Under the pieces are notes generated by a model. The model did no database searches. It saw only the letters and a list, made by a program, of their open reading frames with translations, and had not been told where the DNA came from. Positions 42,644 to 51,866 of a DNA stretch of 64,000 bases are shown piece after piece; position 1 is the first letter of the stretch; each line of letters starts with the position of its first letter. The position numbers and the translations under genes were made by a program. Origin of the DNA: Polaromonas sp. (GTDB lineage Bacteria > Pseudomonadota > Gammaproteobacteria > Burkholderiales > Burkholderiaceae_C); NCBI RefSeq assembly GCF_012927455.1, contig NZ_JABBPE010000001.1, positions 56,001 to 120,000 on the forward strand, given 5' to 3'.

Positions 42644-44314
42644 TTAGCGGCGGCGACGCGTTAGCAGCGCCAGCCCGGCAACCGCCAGGCCCAAAGCCCA
42701 CCACGGCCACAGCCCGTAGCGCGCCACCCACCAGGCATAGGGCGTGATGCCACTTCGCCCTTGCACCTCGCCCGCCAGCACGCCGCGGGTGTAGCGCGGC
42801 AGCGAATGCGTGACCTCGCCACGGTCGTCAATGATGACGGTGGCGCCGGTGTTGGTGGCACGAATCATCGGTCGGCCAAACTCCAGCGCCCGCATGCGCG
42901 AAATTTGCAGATGCTGGTCAATCGCCACGGTGTTGCCAAACCAGCCGATGTTGCTGACATTGACAAAAATCGTGGGCGCCAGCGCCGCGTTGACAAAGCG
43001 CGCACCCAGCTCTTCGCCAAACAGGTCTTCGTAGCAGATATTGGGCGCCAGCCGCTGGCCCTGCCAGTCAAATGAAGCCTGCCCGACCGCGCCACGGTTG
43101 AAGTCGCCGAGCGGGATCTTCATAAGCTGGGTAAACCAGCGAAAGCCCCAGGGAATGAACTCGCCAAATGGCACCAGATGGTGTTTGCTGTAGCTGTAGA
43201 CAGCCGTGTTGGGCCCGCTGGCAGGCCCGCCAGCGGCGGCGGGCTTCAGGCCGATCACCGAATTGGTGTAACCGGCCTCATGGCTGCCCATGGGCAGGCC
43301 GATCAGCGCGGCCTGCTCGCCGTTGGCAAAGCGTGCTTGCAGTGCCTGCAAGTAGCCCTCGGGCAGCTGTTGCGGCAGCAGCGGCAAGGCGGTTTCGGGC
43401 GCTACCACCAGCGTGGCTTTGGCATCGCGCAGTTGCGCGCCATACCAGGCCAGCGCCGTCGCCACGCCGGTGCCGCCCTGAAATTTCTCTTCCTGGGCGA
43501 TATTGCCCTGCAGCAGCGCAACCGAGAGCAGGCCGGGCGGCGGCACCGACGCGTCCATGTTGACGCCGCTGTGCACCGGCAGCCAGGCCACGGCCAGGCT
43601 GAGCAGTGCTGCCACGCCCATGCTGAGCCAGCGCGTGCGGCGCGCACGCCAAGACAGCGCCAGCCAGGCCGCGACAAACGCCGCCAGAAAGGTCAGGCCG
43701 TGTACGCCGATCCAGGCCGCCAGTGGCCGGGCCCAGCCGTCCACATGCGCGTAACCGCCCTCACCCCAGGGGAAACCGGTGAAAAATTTGACGCGCGCCA
43801 GCTCGGCCAGCAACCACAGCGCGGCAAAAACCAGCGCACGCAGCGCACGCTGCTGGGGCGCCAGCGCTACAAACAGCGCGCTGGCTGCGGCGTAGTACAG
43901 GCCCAGCGCGGCGGCCAGCAAGACAATGGCCAAAAGCGTCAGCGGCGCGGCCAGGCCGCCGTAGTCATGCATCGAAATAAACAGCCACCACGAAGCGCCG
44001 CATTGCATCGCCGTGGCAAACAGACCGCCGAGCCAGGCAGCGCGCGGGCTGGAGCGGCATTCATCGAGCTGCCTGACCAGCAGCGCCAGCGCCAGCAGCT
44101 GCAGCCACCAGACCGGCAGGCCTTGCCCCAGGCCTATCCCGGTACCAAACAAAAAAGGCCATGCAATGCTTGCAGCATGGGCGCTTCCTGCTATTAAAAC
44201 AATAGCAATCTGCAGCAGGGTAAGGCGCTTGCGCACGGCCGGGCGACCAAACTGCTCGAGCAGCGCCGGCAGGGTGGGAAACGAGATCATGCTATGAATG
44301 CTGTCCCGCGCCAT
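42644..44314 (-). CDS. lnt: apolipoprotein N-acyltransferase
   Basis: A 556-residue inner-membrane protein with several N-terminal membrane helices and a C-terminal nitrilase-like domain in the periplasm. Catalytic elements are the Glu in 'VVAPETALPLLP', the Lys region and the Cys in 'APNICYEDLFGEEL'. It adds the third acyl chain to lipoproteins. An ATG at 44290 is an alternative start. The gene follows the CorC-type gene (18 bp gap), as in many proteobacteria. The first membrane segment is coded by DNA resembling half of the dispersed repeat; this match is weak. Confidence 0.95.
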   Translation of the reverse strand: MARDSIHSMISFPTLPALLEQFGRPAVRKRLTLLQIAIVLIAGSAHAASIAWPFLFGTGIGLGQGLPVWWLQLLALALLVRQLDECRSSPRAAWLGGLFATAMQCGASWWLFISMHDYGGLAAPLTLLAIVLLAAALGLYYAAASALFVALAPQQRALRALVFAALWLLAELARVKFFTGFPWGEGGYAHVDGWARPLAAWIGVHGLTFLAAFVAAWLALSWRARRTRWLSMGVAALLSLAVAWLPVHSGVNMDASVPPPGLLSVALLQGNIAQEEKFQGGTGVATALAWYGAQLRDAKATLVVAPETALPLLPQQLPEGYLQALQARFANGEQAALIGLPMGSHEAGYTNSVIGLKPAAAGGPASGPNTAVYSYSKHHLVPFGEFIPWGFRWFTQLMKIPLGDFNRGAVGQASFDWQGQRLAPNICYEDLFGEELGARFVNAALAPTIFVNVSNIGWFGNTVAIDQHLQISRMRALEFGRPMIRATNTGATVIIDDRGEVTHSLPRYTRGVLAGEVQGRSGITPYAWWVARYGLWPWWALGLAVAGLALLTRRRR

Positions 44315-44332
44315 CTGCTCAGCCCGGGCGTA

Positions 44333-45187
44333 TCAGGTGCTGGCCACGGCAGGCGAGACTTTGAACCAGCGCACGGCACCACCTTTGGTGTGCAGCACGG
44401 TGAACTGCAAGCCGGCCAGCGCGTAGTGCTCGCCACGCTTGGGCACATGGCCCATCTCGTGCGCCACCAAGCCGCCTATGGTGTCAAAGTCGGTTTCGGG
44501 CAACGTCACGGCAAAGGCTTCGTTGACGCGCTCGATGCCGGTGTTGCCACTGACGCGGTAGGTGTGGTCAACCAGTCCAAAGATGTCGCCCTCGTCTTCG
44601 GCGACGTCGAACTCGTCCTCGATTTCTCCGACGATCTGCTCAAGCACGTCTTCAATCGTGATGAGGCCGGCGACGCGGCCGAACTCATCGATGACGATGG
44701 CCAGGTGGTTGCGGTTGCCACGAAATTCGCGCAGCAAATCGTTGAGCCCCTTGCTTTCGGGCACAAAGGCGGCGGGCCGCAGCAGAGCCCGGATGTTGAG
44801 CTCGGGCGCGCGCTGCAGCTTAAGCAAATCCTTGGCCATCAGGATGCCCAAGATGTTTTCCTTTTCGCCTTCATAGACCGGAAAGCGCGAGTGAGCGGTG
44901 TCTATCACCAGGTGCAGCAGCTCGTCGAACGGCGAATCGATGTTGATCACATCCATGCGCGGCGCGGCCACCATCACGTCACCGGCCGTCATGTCAGCCA
45001 TGCGGATCACGCCCTCAAGCATTTCGCGGCTCTGGGCGCCGATGACTTCGTTGTCTTGGGCGTCCACCAAGGCTTCGATCAACTCGTCTTTTGAGTCGGG
45101 GCCGGGGTGAATCATTTCTGCGAGCTTTCTCAGAAAGCCGCGTTTGTCTTCTGGCCTGGAAGACCGACTGGGAGGAACGTCGGACAC
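44333..45187 (-). CDS. CorC/YbeX-type CBS-domain protein
   Basis: A 284-residue cytosolic protein with two CBS domains (about 65-190; 'VMVAAPRMDVINIDSPFDEL', 'LAIVIDEFGRVAGLITIEDV') and a C-terminal CorC/HlyC transporter-associated domain (about 205-280). The family is linked to magnesium/cobalt efflux and to ribosome function (YbeX). The GTG start at 45187 is the first plausible codon. It forms an operon with lnt downstream, matching the ybeX-lnt order. Confidence 0.9.
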   Translation of the reverse strand: MSDVPPSRSSRPEDKRGFLRKLAEMIHPGPDSKDELIEALVDAQDNEVIGAQSREMLEGVIRMADMTAGDVMVAAPRMDVINIDSPFDELLHLVIDTAHSRFPVYEGEKENILGILMAKDLLKLQRAPELNIRALLRPAAFVPESKGLNDLLREFRGNRNHLAIVIDEFGRVAGLITIEDVLEQIVGEIEDEFDVAEDEGDIFGLVDHTYRVSGNTGIERVNEAFAVTLPETDFDTIGGLVAHEMGHVPKRGEHYALAGLQFTVLHTKGGAVRWFKVSPAVAST

Positions 45188-45353
45188 GTAGGGGCGGTCG
45201 GTAGTTGAGAAGCTGCCTAGGATAACTTAATTCAAGCGGGCGCAGGCAAACGGCAGGGACGCCTTGTTGGTGCGGACTGTACCGGGTGGCGGGCGAATCT
45301 TGTCGATGCTTGCCAGCGGCGGCGGCTTTAGCGCCGCCTTCAGCATCATTTGT

Positions 45354-45404
45354 GCCTGTAGCCCAATTAATACGGGCGCGAGCGGCTATTTCTATTGGGC
45401 TATA
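45354..45404 (-). repeat. dispersed 49-bp repeat, copy 6
   Basis: On the minus strand, AATAGCCGCTCGCGCCCG then TATTAATTGGGCTACAGGC, close to copy 1 in the right half. It lies in the 230-bp gap between the CorC-type gene and the GNAT gene. Confidence 0.7.
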
Positions 45405-45418
45405 GCCCGAAACAGCCC

Positions 45419-46156
45419 CTACATCGGCGTGCGGTCACGCCCCTCCCGAACGCCACGCCTGACCTCCTGAAGCATGGCCAGAAAAGCCCAGAACTTCTTG
45501 GCCTGGACCTTGAGTCGGTAATCGGTCTGGGCGATCTGCTCGTCGAGCAGTTCGGTGATGCGCGAATCGAGGTTGGCCGGCAGCAGCGTGAGATGGGCTT
45601 CGCTCTCGGAGCCGTCGCGCTCAATGCGTGCGCCGGCCTTGCGGGCAATATTGAGCATGGCGGTGTTTTCGCTCAGTGCGTGGATGAACATCATGTCAAC
45701 GCCCTCGTTGCGTGCGTGTATTTCGGCGCGCTCGAACAGGCGCGAGCCAAAGCCGCGGCCGCGTGCCTGGGCCAGCACCGAGACGCCAAACTCGGCGCAG
45801 CTCTTGTGTTCAGCGTCGTTCGAAAACGCCAGATGCGCCATCGCGATCAATTCCAGCTTGCGGTTGTAGATTCCGAAAATCTCGTCGCGTTCAAAATTGA
45901 GGCCGTCCACATAGCGGTGTATCTGCTCGTCATTGGCTGCATATCCAAAGCGCAAGTAACGGTCACGGGGAGCGAGCGCCAGCAGGTGCGCGGCAATACG
46001 CTCGCCGTGGCGCGGGCCAATCGAGCGGATCGGCACCAGCACCAGGGCGGTGTGGGACGTACTGGGCGGACGCTGCGCATGCTCTTGCATCGGCGGGCGA
46101 AAGAATTCCTTGCCTGCGTTGAAGGATGCTTTTAGAAGTGCGCTTGAGTTAACCAT
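45419..46156 (-). CDS. GNAT-family N-acetyltransferase
   Basis: A 245-residue protein with a GNAT core (about 70-190). 'VSVLAQARGRGFGSRLFERA' is the acetyl-CoA pyrophosphate loop (Q/R-x-x-G-x-G/A), preceded by 'ELIAMAHLAFS' and followed by 'GVDMMFIHALSENTAMLNIA'. The acceptor substrate is unknown. Adjacent copies of the dispersed repeat lie on both sides. Confidence 0.8.
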   Translation of the reverse strand: MVNSSALLKASFNAGKEFFRPPMQEHAQRPPSTSHTALVLVPIRSIGPRHGERIAAHLLALAPRDRYLRFGYAANDEQIHRYVDGLNFERDEIFGIYNRKLELIAMAHLAFSNDAEHKSCAEFGVSVLAQARGRGFGSRLFERAEIHARNEGVDMMFIHALSENTAMLNIARKAGARIERDGSESEAHLTLLPANLDSRITELLDEQIAQTDYRLKVQAKKFWAFLAMLQEVRRGVREGRDRTPM

Positions 46157-46275
46157 GGTGTCAATATAAGGGTTTTCCCCAACTCAATCCCCAATAACAG
46201 CCTTTTTGATTACCTGGAATTAGGCGTTTTAGCCGCAGCGAATGGCCGCCACCCTCACACAATCTGGCAAAAATC

Positions 46276-46323
46276 GGCCACAGCCCAATAAATACGAGCA
46301 TAGTACGCTATCAGATTTGTAGC
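46276..46323 (-). repeat. dispersed 49-bp repeat, copy 7
   Basis: On the minus strand, GCTACAAATCTGATAGC then ATGCTCGTATTTATTGGGC and TGTGGCC. It lies in the gap between the GNAT gene and the decayed Lrp gene. Confidence 0.6.
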
Positions 46324-46408
46324 TAAACGGATCTCCCCAATCAGTTTTTATGTTGCAGCGCAACAACGCATAAATCACCGGCCTTTTAGCTCTCAATCAG
46401 ACCCCCCT

Positions 46409-46715
46409 TCAAACCCGCATGGCCGTCGTGGCCTCGGTCCCTTCCAGCACGAAACTGGTTTTGCAACCGCGCGCGCCGGGGTGCTTGGGCAAGGCGTCCA
46501 TGATGAAGCGGTTGTGGTGCGCCATGTGCTGCACCACGACATTCAGCAATAGTCCATGCCGCCCTTCAAAGCCGCGCATTTCACCACCTCGGACCAAGTC
46601 TGCACGCTGCCTCGTCGCGCTGATGGCTTTCGGTGTGCTTTTACAGCCGCACATTTAGGTAGGCCGTCAGCCCCAGCCCAACCGCTTCAGGCTTGACCAA
46701 GGCCTTAATTCCCAT
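46409..46715 (-). pseudogene. decayed Lrp/AsnC-family regulator
   Basis: Read across frames on the minus strand, this stretch gives 'IKALVKPEAVGLGLTAYLNV', an in-frame TAA, 'KHTESHQRDEA', then in another frame 'VQTWSEVVKCAALKGGMDY', and in a third 'LLNVVVQHMAHHNRF' and 'CKTSFVLEGTEATTAM'. Together these are the linker and ligand-binding half of an Lrp/AsnC regulator. The DNA-binding half is gone, and there is at least one stop and two frameshifts, so the gene is dead. Lrp-type genes are commonly divergent from hpd; here the remnant ends 24 bp before the hpd start. Confidence 0.75.
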
Positions 46716-46739
46716 TAAAAACGTCTTCTGGAGACAAGC

Positions 46740-47870
46740 ATGACTTCAACCCTAAAGCCGGCCAACGCGCCGGCCACTTCATGGGACAACCCCATGGGCA
46801 CCGACGGCTTCGAATTCATCGAATATGCCGCTCCCGACCCGCAAGCCATGGGCGCGCTGTTTGAGCGCATGGGCTTCAAGCCGATCGCCCGGCACCGCCA
46901 CAAAAACGTGCTGCTCTACCGCCAGGGCGGCATCAACTTCATCCTGAACGCCGAGCCCGACTCGTTTGCGCAGCGCTTTGCGCGCCAGCATGGCCCCAGC
47001 GTGTGCGCGATTGCCTTCCGGGTGCAAGATGCCAAAGCCGCCTACGAACGGGCGATTTCACTCGGTGCCTGGGGCTACGCACACACCGCAGGACCGGGCG
47101 AGTTGAACATTCCGGCCATCAAGGGCATTGGCGACTCCATCATCTATTTCATCGACCAGTGGCGCGGCAAGAACGGCGCCCAGCCCGGCGCCATCGGCAA
47201 CATCGGTTTTTACGACGTAGACTTCGAGCCGCTGCCCGGGGTGCAAGGCGACGCGCTCGACCCGGCGGGCCACGGCCTGACCACTATCGACCACCTGACG
47301 CACAACGTGCACCGGGGCCGCATGGACGAATGGGCCGGCTTTTATGAACGGCTGTTCAACTTCCGCGAAATCCGCTACTTCGACATCGAGGGCCAGCTGA
47401 CCGGCGTGAAAAGCAAGGCCATGACCAGCCCCTGCGGCAAGATCCGCATCCCGATCAACGAAGAAGGCAACGAAAAAGCCGGCCAGATCCAGGAATACCT
47501 GGAGCGCTACCAGGGCGAGGGCATCCAGCACATTGCCATGAGCAGCAACGATTTGGGGGCGACCGTCGATGCGTTGCGCGCCAGTGGCGTCAAGCTGCTC
47601 GACACCATAGACACCTACTACGAGCTGATAGACCAGCGCATCCCGGGCCACGGCGAAAACGTGGTCGAGCTTAAGAAGCGCAAGATTCTGGTCGATGGCA
47701 AAAAAGGCGCGCTGCTGCTGCAGATCTTCAGCGAAAACCAGCTCGGACCGATCTTTTTTGAATTCATCCAGCGCAAGGGCGACGACGGCTTTGGCGAAGG
47801 CAATTTCAAGGCGCTGTTTGAAAGTATCGAACTGGACCAGATGCGCCGCGGCGTGCTGAACCAGCCATGA
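46740..47870 (+). CDS. hpd: 4-hydroxyphenylpyruvate dioxygenase
   Basis: A 376-residue non-haem iron dioxygenase. Fe ligands are the His in '[17 protein letters not shown]', the His in '[13 protein letters not shown]', and the Glu in '[17 protein letters not shown]'; the C-terminal gate helix '[20 protein letters not shown]' is intact. It converts 4-hydroxyphenylpyruvate to homogentisate in tyrosine catabolism. A GGAG ribosome site precedes the ATG. The stop overlaps the phhA start (ATGA). A dead Lrp gene lies divergently upstream, so normal control may be lost. Confidence 0.96.
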   Translation: MTSTLKPANAPATSWDNPMGTDGFEFIEYAAPDPQAMGALFERMGFKPIARHRHKNVLLYRQGGINFILNAEPDSFAQRFARQHGPSVCAIAFRVQDAKAAYERAISLGAWGYAHTAGPGELNIPAIKGIGDSIIYFIDQWRGKNGAQPGAIGNIGFYDVDFEPLPGVQGDALDPAGHGLTTIDHLTHNVHRGRMDEWAGFYERLFNFREIRYFDIEGQLTGVKSKAMTSPCGKIRIPINEEGNEKAGQIQEYLERYQGEGIQHIAMSSNDLGATVDALRASGVKLLDTIDTYYELIDQRIPGHGENVVELKKRKILVDGKKGALLLQIFSENQLGPIFFEFIQRKGDDGFGEGNFKALFESIELDQMRRGVLNQP

Positions 47871-48766
47871 TCAAGCGCGTTCCAGCTGCACCGGCGAGCC
47901 CAGCGCCGGTCGTCTATGGCCAGTCCGAACGGCCACCGCGCGGCGACTATGCGCGTGCTGGCCAAGTCAAGGCCGACTACACCTGCCCGCAAAACTACGC
48001 CTCTTACACACAAGAAGACCACGACACCTACCGCCGGCTGTACGAGCGGCAGTCGGCGCTGCTGCCGGGCCGGGCCTGCGACGAATTCATCGCCGCCCTG
48101 CCCTTACTGGGCGCCAGCAGCCGCATTCCGCGCTTTGACGACATCAACCAGCAGCTGCGCCCGGCCACAGGCTGGGAAGTGGTGGCAGTGCCGGGGCTGA
48201 TTCCCGAAGTGCCATTTTTTACGCTGCTGGCCAACCGCAAGTTCCCGGTCACCGACTGGATACGCACGCCGGCGGAGTTTGACTACATCGTCGAGCCCGA
48301 TGTGTTTCACGACCTGTTGGGCCATGTGCCGCTGCTGTTCAACCCGGTGTTTGCCGACCACATGCAAGCCTACGGCGCCGCCGGGCTGAAGGCGCACCGG
48401 CTGGGCGCCTGCGAGCAGCTGTCGCGCCTGTACTGGTACACCGTCGAGTTTGGGCTGATCCGGCAAAACGACGGCCCCAACAAGGGGTTAAGGGCTTATG
48501 GCGCCGGCGTCTTGAGTTCACCGGGCGAGCTGGTGCATGCGGTGACCAGCCCCGAGCCGCAGCGCATCGCGCTCGATCTGCTGCGCGTCATGCGCACCCG
48601 CTACAAAATTGACAGCTACCAGCAGAGCTATTTCGTCATCGACAGCCTTCAGCAGCTGTTTGACATGGCGGCGCCGGATTTCACGCCGATATACATGCAG
48701 TTGAAAAGCCTGCCTGAGCTGGAGGCGGACGCAGAGCTGGCTGAAGACCGACTGATTCAGCGCTGA
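47867..48766 (+). CDS. phhA: phenylalanine 4-hydroxylase
   Basis: A 299-residue pterin-dependent aromatic amino-acid hydroxylase of the bacterial monomeric type. The iron site is '[20 protein letters not shown]' (two His) with a Glu in '[12 protein letters not shown]'. It hydroxylates phenylalanine to tyrosine, feeding the hpd step. The ATG overlaps the hpd stop. No pterin dehydratase (phhB) gene is next to it. Confidence 0.95.
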   Translation: MIKRVPAAPASPAPVVYGQSERPPRGDYARAGQVKADYTCPQNYASYTQEDHDTYRRLYERQSALLPGRACDEFIAALPLLGASSRIPRFDDINQQLRPATGWEVVAVPGLIPEVPFFTLLANRKFPVTDWIRTPAEFDYIVEPDVFHDLLGHVPLLFNPVFADHMQAYGAAGLKAHRLGACEQLSRLYWYTVEFGLIRQNDGPNKGLRAYGAGVLSSPGELVHAVTSPEPQRIALDLLRVMRTRYKIDSYQQSYFVIDSLQQLFDMAAPDFTPIYMQLKSLPELEADAELAEDRLIQR

Positions 48767-48883
48767 ATCCGCGATAAAAAGGCCGCACGCGGCGCGGCAA
48801 GGCCCGCAACAAGTCACCGAATGTTTCCTTTGGAGCCATTCCTGCCTCAACCCACTAGGTAAAACTTTGTTACGCTCCCGGCA

Positions 48884-50668
48884 ATGACTGATTTGACTGA
48901 ACTGCCGCACGCCCTAAACCGAAGTACCAAGGTGCTGCTGGTGATGGATGTGGTTGAGTCCGTGCGGCTCATGGCATTCGACGAGGATGACTTTGTACGG
49001 CGCTGGCAGCAATTGGTGCAGCAGGTGGAACAGCGAATTTTGCCGCAGCACGGCGGGCGCATCGTCAAGAGCCTCGGCGATGGCCTGATGCTGGAGTTTG
49101 CCAATGCCGCCGGCTGTGTCAGAGCCGCTTTTGATTTACAGATCTTCAGCCGGCTGGCCAATCAAGATTTGGCAGAAGACCGGCAGATGCACTTGCGCAT
49201 GGGCGGGCATGTAGCCGGGTTTGTCACCGACAAACATGATATTTACGGCACGGATGTCAACCTGACCGCCCGCTTTGCGACGCTTGCCGGGCCGGGCGAT
49301 GTGGTGATCAGCGCTGAACTGCGCGACTGCCTTCCCGCAGGCCTCGACGCAGACATTGAAGACCTGGGCGAGTGCCACCTCAAGCACCTTAGCGAGCCGA
49401 TACAGGTTTACCGCGCCTGGCCGGTTGACGATCTGGCGCGTGTGCCTGCTGCGGCACACGCTACAGCGCCAGACTTCAGGCCCACTGTGGCGGTCATCCC
49501 GTTTGAAGCGCGCAGCAACGAACCGGAACATTTTGTGATCGGCGAGCTGTTGGCCGATGGCATCATCGCCCAGCTGTCTCGCAGCGCTGATTTGCGCGTC
49601 ATTTCCCGCCTGTCCACCACTGCTTTACGAGGCCGCGTAGGCGCAGTTTCAGAGGCCGAGTGTCGCCTCGCGGCCTCTTTTGTTCTGTCGGGCAGCTATA
49701 TCGCCAGCGGCAGCAAGATCCTGATCATGGCGGAGCTGGCCGAAGCGCACAGCGGCCAGGTAATCTGGGCTGATCGCCTGTCGGGTGACACGATGGATCT
49801 GCTGCAAGCGCAGAGCGACCTGGTCAATCGCATGGCGGCAACAGCGAGCAGAGCCCTGATTGATTCCGAAGTCCAGCAATCGTTGGCGCAACCGCTGCCG
49901 CGGCTGGACAGCGGCGCTTTGCTGCTGGGTGGTATTGCCCTGATGCATCGCTCCTCCGCTCGGGATTTTGATCGCAGTCGGGCGGTCCTTGAAGCATTGA
50001 TGGATCGTCACAACCGGGCAGCGACGCCGCGTGCATGGCTTGCCAAGTGGTACACCATGCGGGTGATTCGGGGCATGAGTACCGAGCCGGGGAAGGATAC
50101 CCAACTCGCACTGGAGCAGACCCGCAGGGCCCTGGACCTTTCCCCAGACAACGCCTTGTCACTGGCGATTGAAGGCTACACCCGATGCCAGTTGCTGGGC
50201 GAGGCGGATGCTGCGCACCAGTGCATAAAACACGCCATTGAGCTCAACCCCAATGAGCCCTTGGGCTGGCTGTACAAAAGCGTGTGGTCCGCCATGTGGG
50301 GCTCCGCAGCCAGCGCAGTGGCTGAGGCCGAGCACGCCGCACAGCTGTCACCGATTGATCCTCTCAAGTATTTTTTTGACGTGATTCTGGCTTCCGGCCA
50401 GATAACCAACGGTGAGTGCGAAAAAGCTGCTGAATCTGCCAAGCGTTCGCTGCGGGCAAACCGGCATCATCAACCGGCTTTGCGGGTACTGCTGCAGGCG
50501 CAGACGGAGAGCGGGAAGCTTCAAGAAGCCCATGACACCCTGAAGCTTTTGCTTGTGGAGATTCCAAATTTGACGGTTTCAAACTACCTTTCCATGGGTA
50601 GCCCGGCCAGCACGACGCGCCAACGCTTTGCAGAAGTTCTTCGCAAAATGGGAATTCCTGAATCTTGA
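48884..50668 (+). CDS. class III adenylate cyclase with TolB-like and TPR regions
   Basis: A 594-residue cytosolic protein. The N-terminal cyclase domain (about 15-175) has a full catalytic set: metal Asp22 ('VMDVVES') and Asp66 ('KSLGDGLML'), adenine-selecting Lys62 and Asp119 ('HDIYGTDVN'), transition-state Asn126 and Arg130. A TolB-N-like segment follows (about 198-330; 'VAVIPFEARSNEPEHFVIGE'), then TPR-type helices (about 370-590). It should make cAMP. A PAP2/haloperoxidase-fold gene and an S8 protease gene follow with 37- and 36-bp gaps, and a Crp/Fnr gene converges on the set. Confidence 0.85.
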   Translation: MTDLTELPHALNRSTKVLLVMDVVESVRLMAFDEDDFVRRWQQLVQQVEQRILPQHGGRIVKSLGDGLMLEFANAAGCVRAAFDLQIFSRLANQDLAEDRQMHLRMGGHVAGFVTDKHDIYGTDVNLTARFATLAGPGDVVISAELRDCLPAGLDADIEDLGECHLKHLSEPIQVYRAWPVDDLARVPAAAHATAPDFRPTVAVIPFEARSNEPEHFVIGELLADGIIAQLSRSADLRVISRLSTTALRGRVGAVSEAECRLAASFVLSGSYIASGSKILIMAELAEAHSGQVIWADRLSGDTMDLLQAQSDLVNRMAATASRALIDSEVQQSLAQPLPRLDSGALLLGGIALMHRSSARDFDRSRAVLEALMDRHNRAATPRAWLAKWYTMRVIRGMSTEPGKDTQLALEQTRRALDLSPDNALSLAIEGYTRCQLLGEADAAHQCIKHAIELNPNEPLGWLYKSVWSAMWGSAASAVAEAEHAAQLSPIDPLKYFFDVILASGQITNGECEKAAESAKRSLRANRHHQPALRVLLQAQTESGKLQEAHDTLKLLLVEIPNLTVSNYLSMGSPASTTRQRFAEVLRKMGIPES

Positions 50669-50705
50669 TTTAATTTGGTTTGATTAATTAAAACGAAAGA
50701 AAACC

Positions 50706-51830
50706 ATGTCAACTTTAAGCACCTTGGGAGGCGGTACTGGCGGTGGAACCGGCGGCGGTACAGGGGGAGGGACAGGAGGGGGTACCGGAGGCGGAACGGG
50801 TGGGGGCTTAGGGGGCTTGGTGGAGCCATGGAGCCCGTCTCTTGCGGGCGCACTCACGCGCAGCCGCTCCGCTCTCGTTGGTCCGTTCCAGGGCAGGACG
50901 CTTCCCGCCGAGTTGCCTGCGCCACTCGACAAGCCAGACCGCCTGGCGCGATGGGAGGTCGTTCCCCGATTGCAGGTTTGCACACTGGAGCTTTTTTCTG
51001 GGCTTCGCTTCGACGTCAACCAATCTAAAGAAGCCGTGACCTTGGGCTTTGTGAATCTGGACAAAAAACCGCTGAAGAACCTGGACCTCGTCAAACTGGT
51101 ACGACCTTGCGCGAAGGTGTTCTCGCAACAACTCGAGCTGGTGTCCAACTACGCGCAGTTGAGGGATGACCGGGCGATAGAAGTTCTCACGCAGCTGGTG
51201 CCGCAAGTTCCATTTTGGGCATCGATTATTGGCCTGCAGGCGCATCGGCATAAATACACACTGGAACTCGCTGAGTTGGCGTTGTCGCTGGCCTCGCATG
51301 TGGAAATGCGGCTCAAGCATGCGTTTGCGTGCCAGCGTCCGGTCGAGCTTTCGCCGCAAGTCCAGCCGATGATTCCCACCCCGGGACACGCTAGCTGGCC
51401 CAGCGGACATTCAACCGAGGCGTTCATGAACGCAACGTTGCTGCAAGCATTACTGCAGGCCGCCAATAAAACAGGTGCCAAGTATGAAGAGCAGTTACAG
51501 CGGCAAGCCGCGCGCATTGCCGTTAACCGCACCGTCGCCGGGCTGCATTTCCCGGTAGACAGCGCGGTGGGGCGCTTGCTTGGAACAGCGCTAGGGGAGT
51601 TCATGGTGGCGCGCTGCATGGGCACTCCAAAACTTCATCAGCGCGGCTTTGACGGCCCCAAATTTCATGATGCCAAAGGCCATGCGGTGGACTTTGACCT
51701 GCGTGTCTCCATGTCAGACAACCAGAGCGGCTACTACCAGCTGCTCTCGCCGATTGGCGTCGTGGCCCCGTCTCCACTGCTGGCCTTCATGTGGGATATG
51801 GCGGTCAAGGAATGGCAGCCCGTCAAATAG
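50706..51830 (+). CDS. PAP2/vanadium-haloperoxidase-fold protein with Gly-rich head
   Basis: A 374-residue protein whose first 37 residues are a repeat (GGGT six times). The core has the complete PAP2/vanadium haloperoxidase site: Lys204-x6-Arg211 ('KHAFACQRP'), 'PSGHS' at 232-236, and 'NRTVAGLHFPVDS' with Arg275, His281 and Asp285. Bacterial relatives include vanadium-type chloro/bromoperoxidases and acid phosphatases; which activity it has cannot be told. No signal peptide or membrane helices are seen, which argues against a lipid phosphatase. It lies between the adenylate cyclase and the S8 protease. Confidence 0.8.
   Translation: MSTLSTLGGGTGGGTGGGTGGGTGGGTGGGTGGGLGGLVEPWSPSLAGALTRSRSALVGPFQGRTLPAELPAPLDKPDRLARWEVVPRLQVCTLELFSGLRFDVNQSKEAVTLGFVNLDKKPLKNLDLVKLVRPCAKVFSQQLELVSNYAQLRDDRAIEVLTQLVPQVPFWASIIGLQAHRHKYTLELAELALSLASHVEMRLKHAFACQRPVELSPQVQPMIPTPGHASWPSGHSTEAFMNATLLQALLQAANKTGAKYEEQLQRQAARIAVNRTVAGLHFPVDSAVGRLLGTALGEFMVARCMGTPKLHQRGFDGPKFHDAKGHAVDFDLRVSMSDNQSGYYQLLSPIGVVAPSPLLAFMWDMAVKEWQPVK
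50727..50807 (+). repeat. 12-bp tandem repeat coding (GGGT)n
   Basis: Six 12-bp units of GGN-GGN-GGN-ACN plus a partial seventh, within the start of the PAP2-fold gene. Third positions vary between units, so the peptide repeat is kept while the DNA has diverged. Confidence 0.85.
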
Positions 51831-51866
51831 TCACTCATTCAATCAGTTAGAACAGGCAGGCAACTC

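Noticed and set aside
43178..44197. 339-codon open frame antisense to lnt
   Set aside because: Shadow of lnt, no domain features.
44153..44201. possible further repeat copy at the start of lnt
   Set aside because: Only GCTATT-N-TTTAATAGC and a few following bases match; the encoded 'AHAASIAWPF' fits Lnt proteins in general, so chance or convergence is likely.
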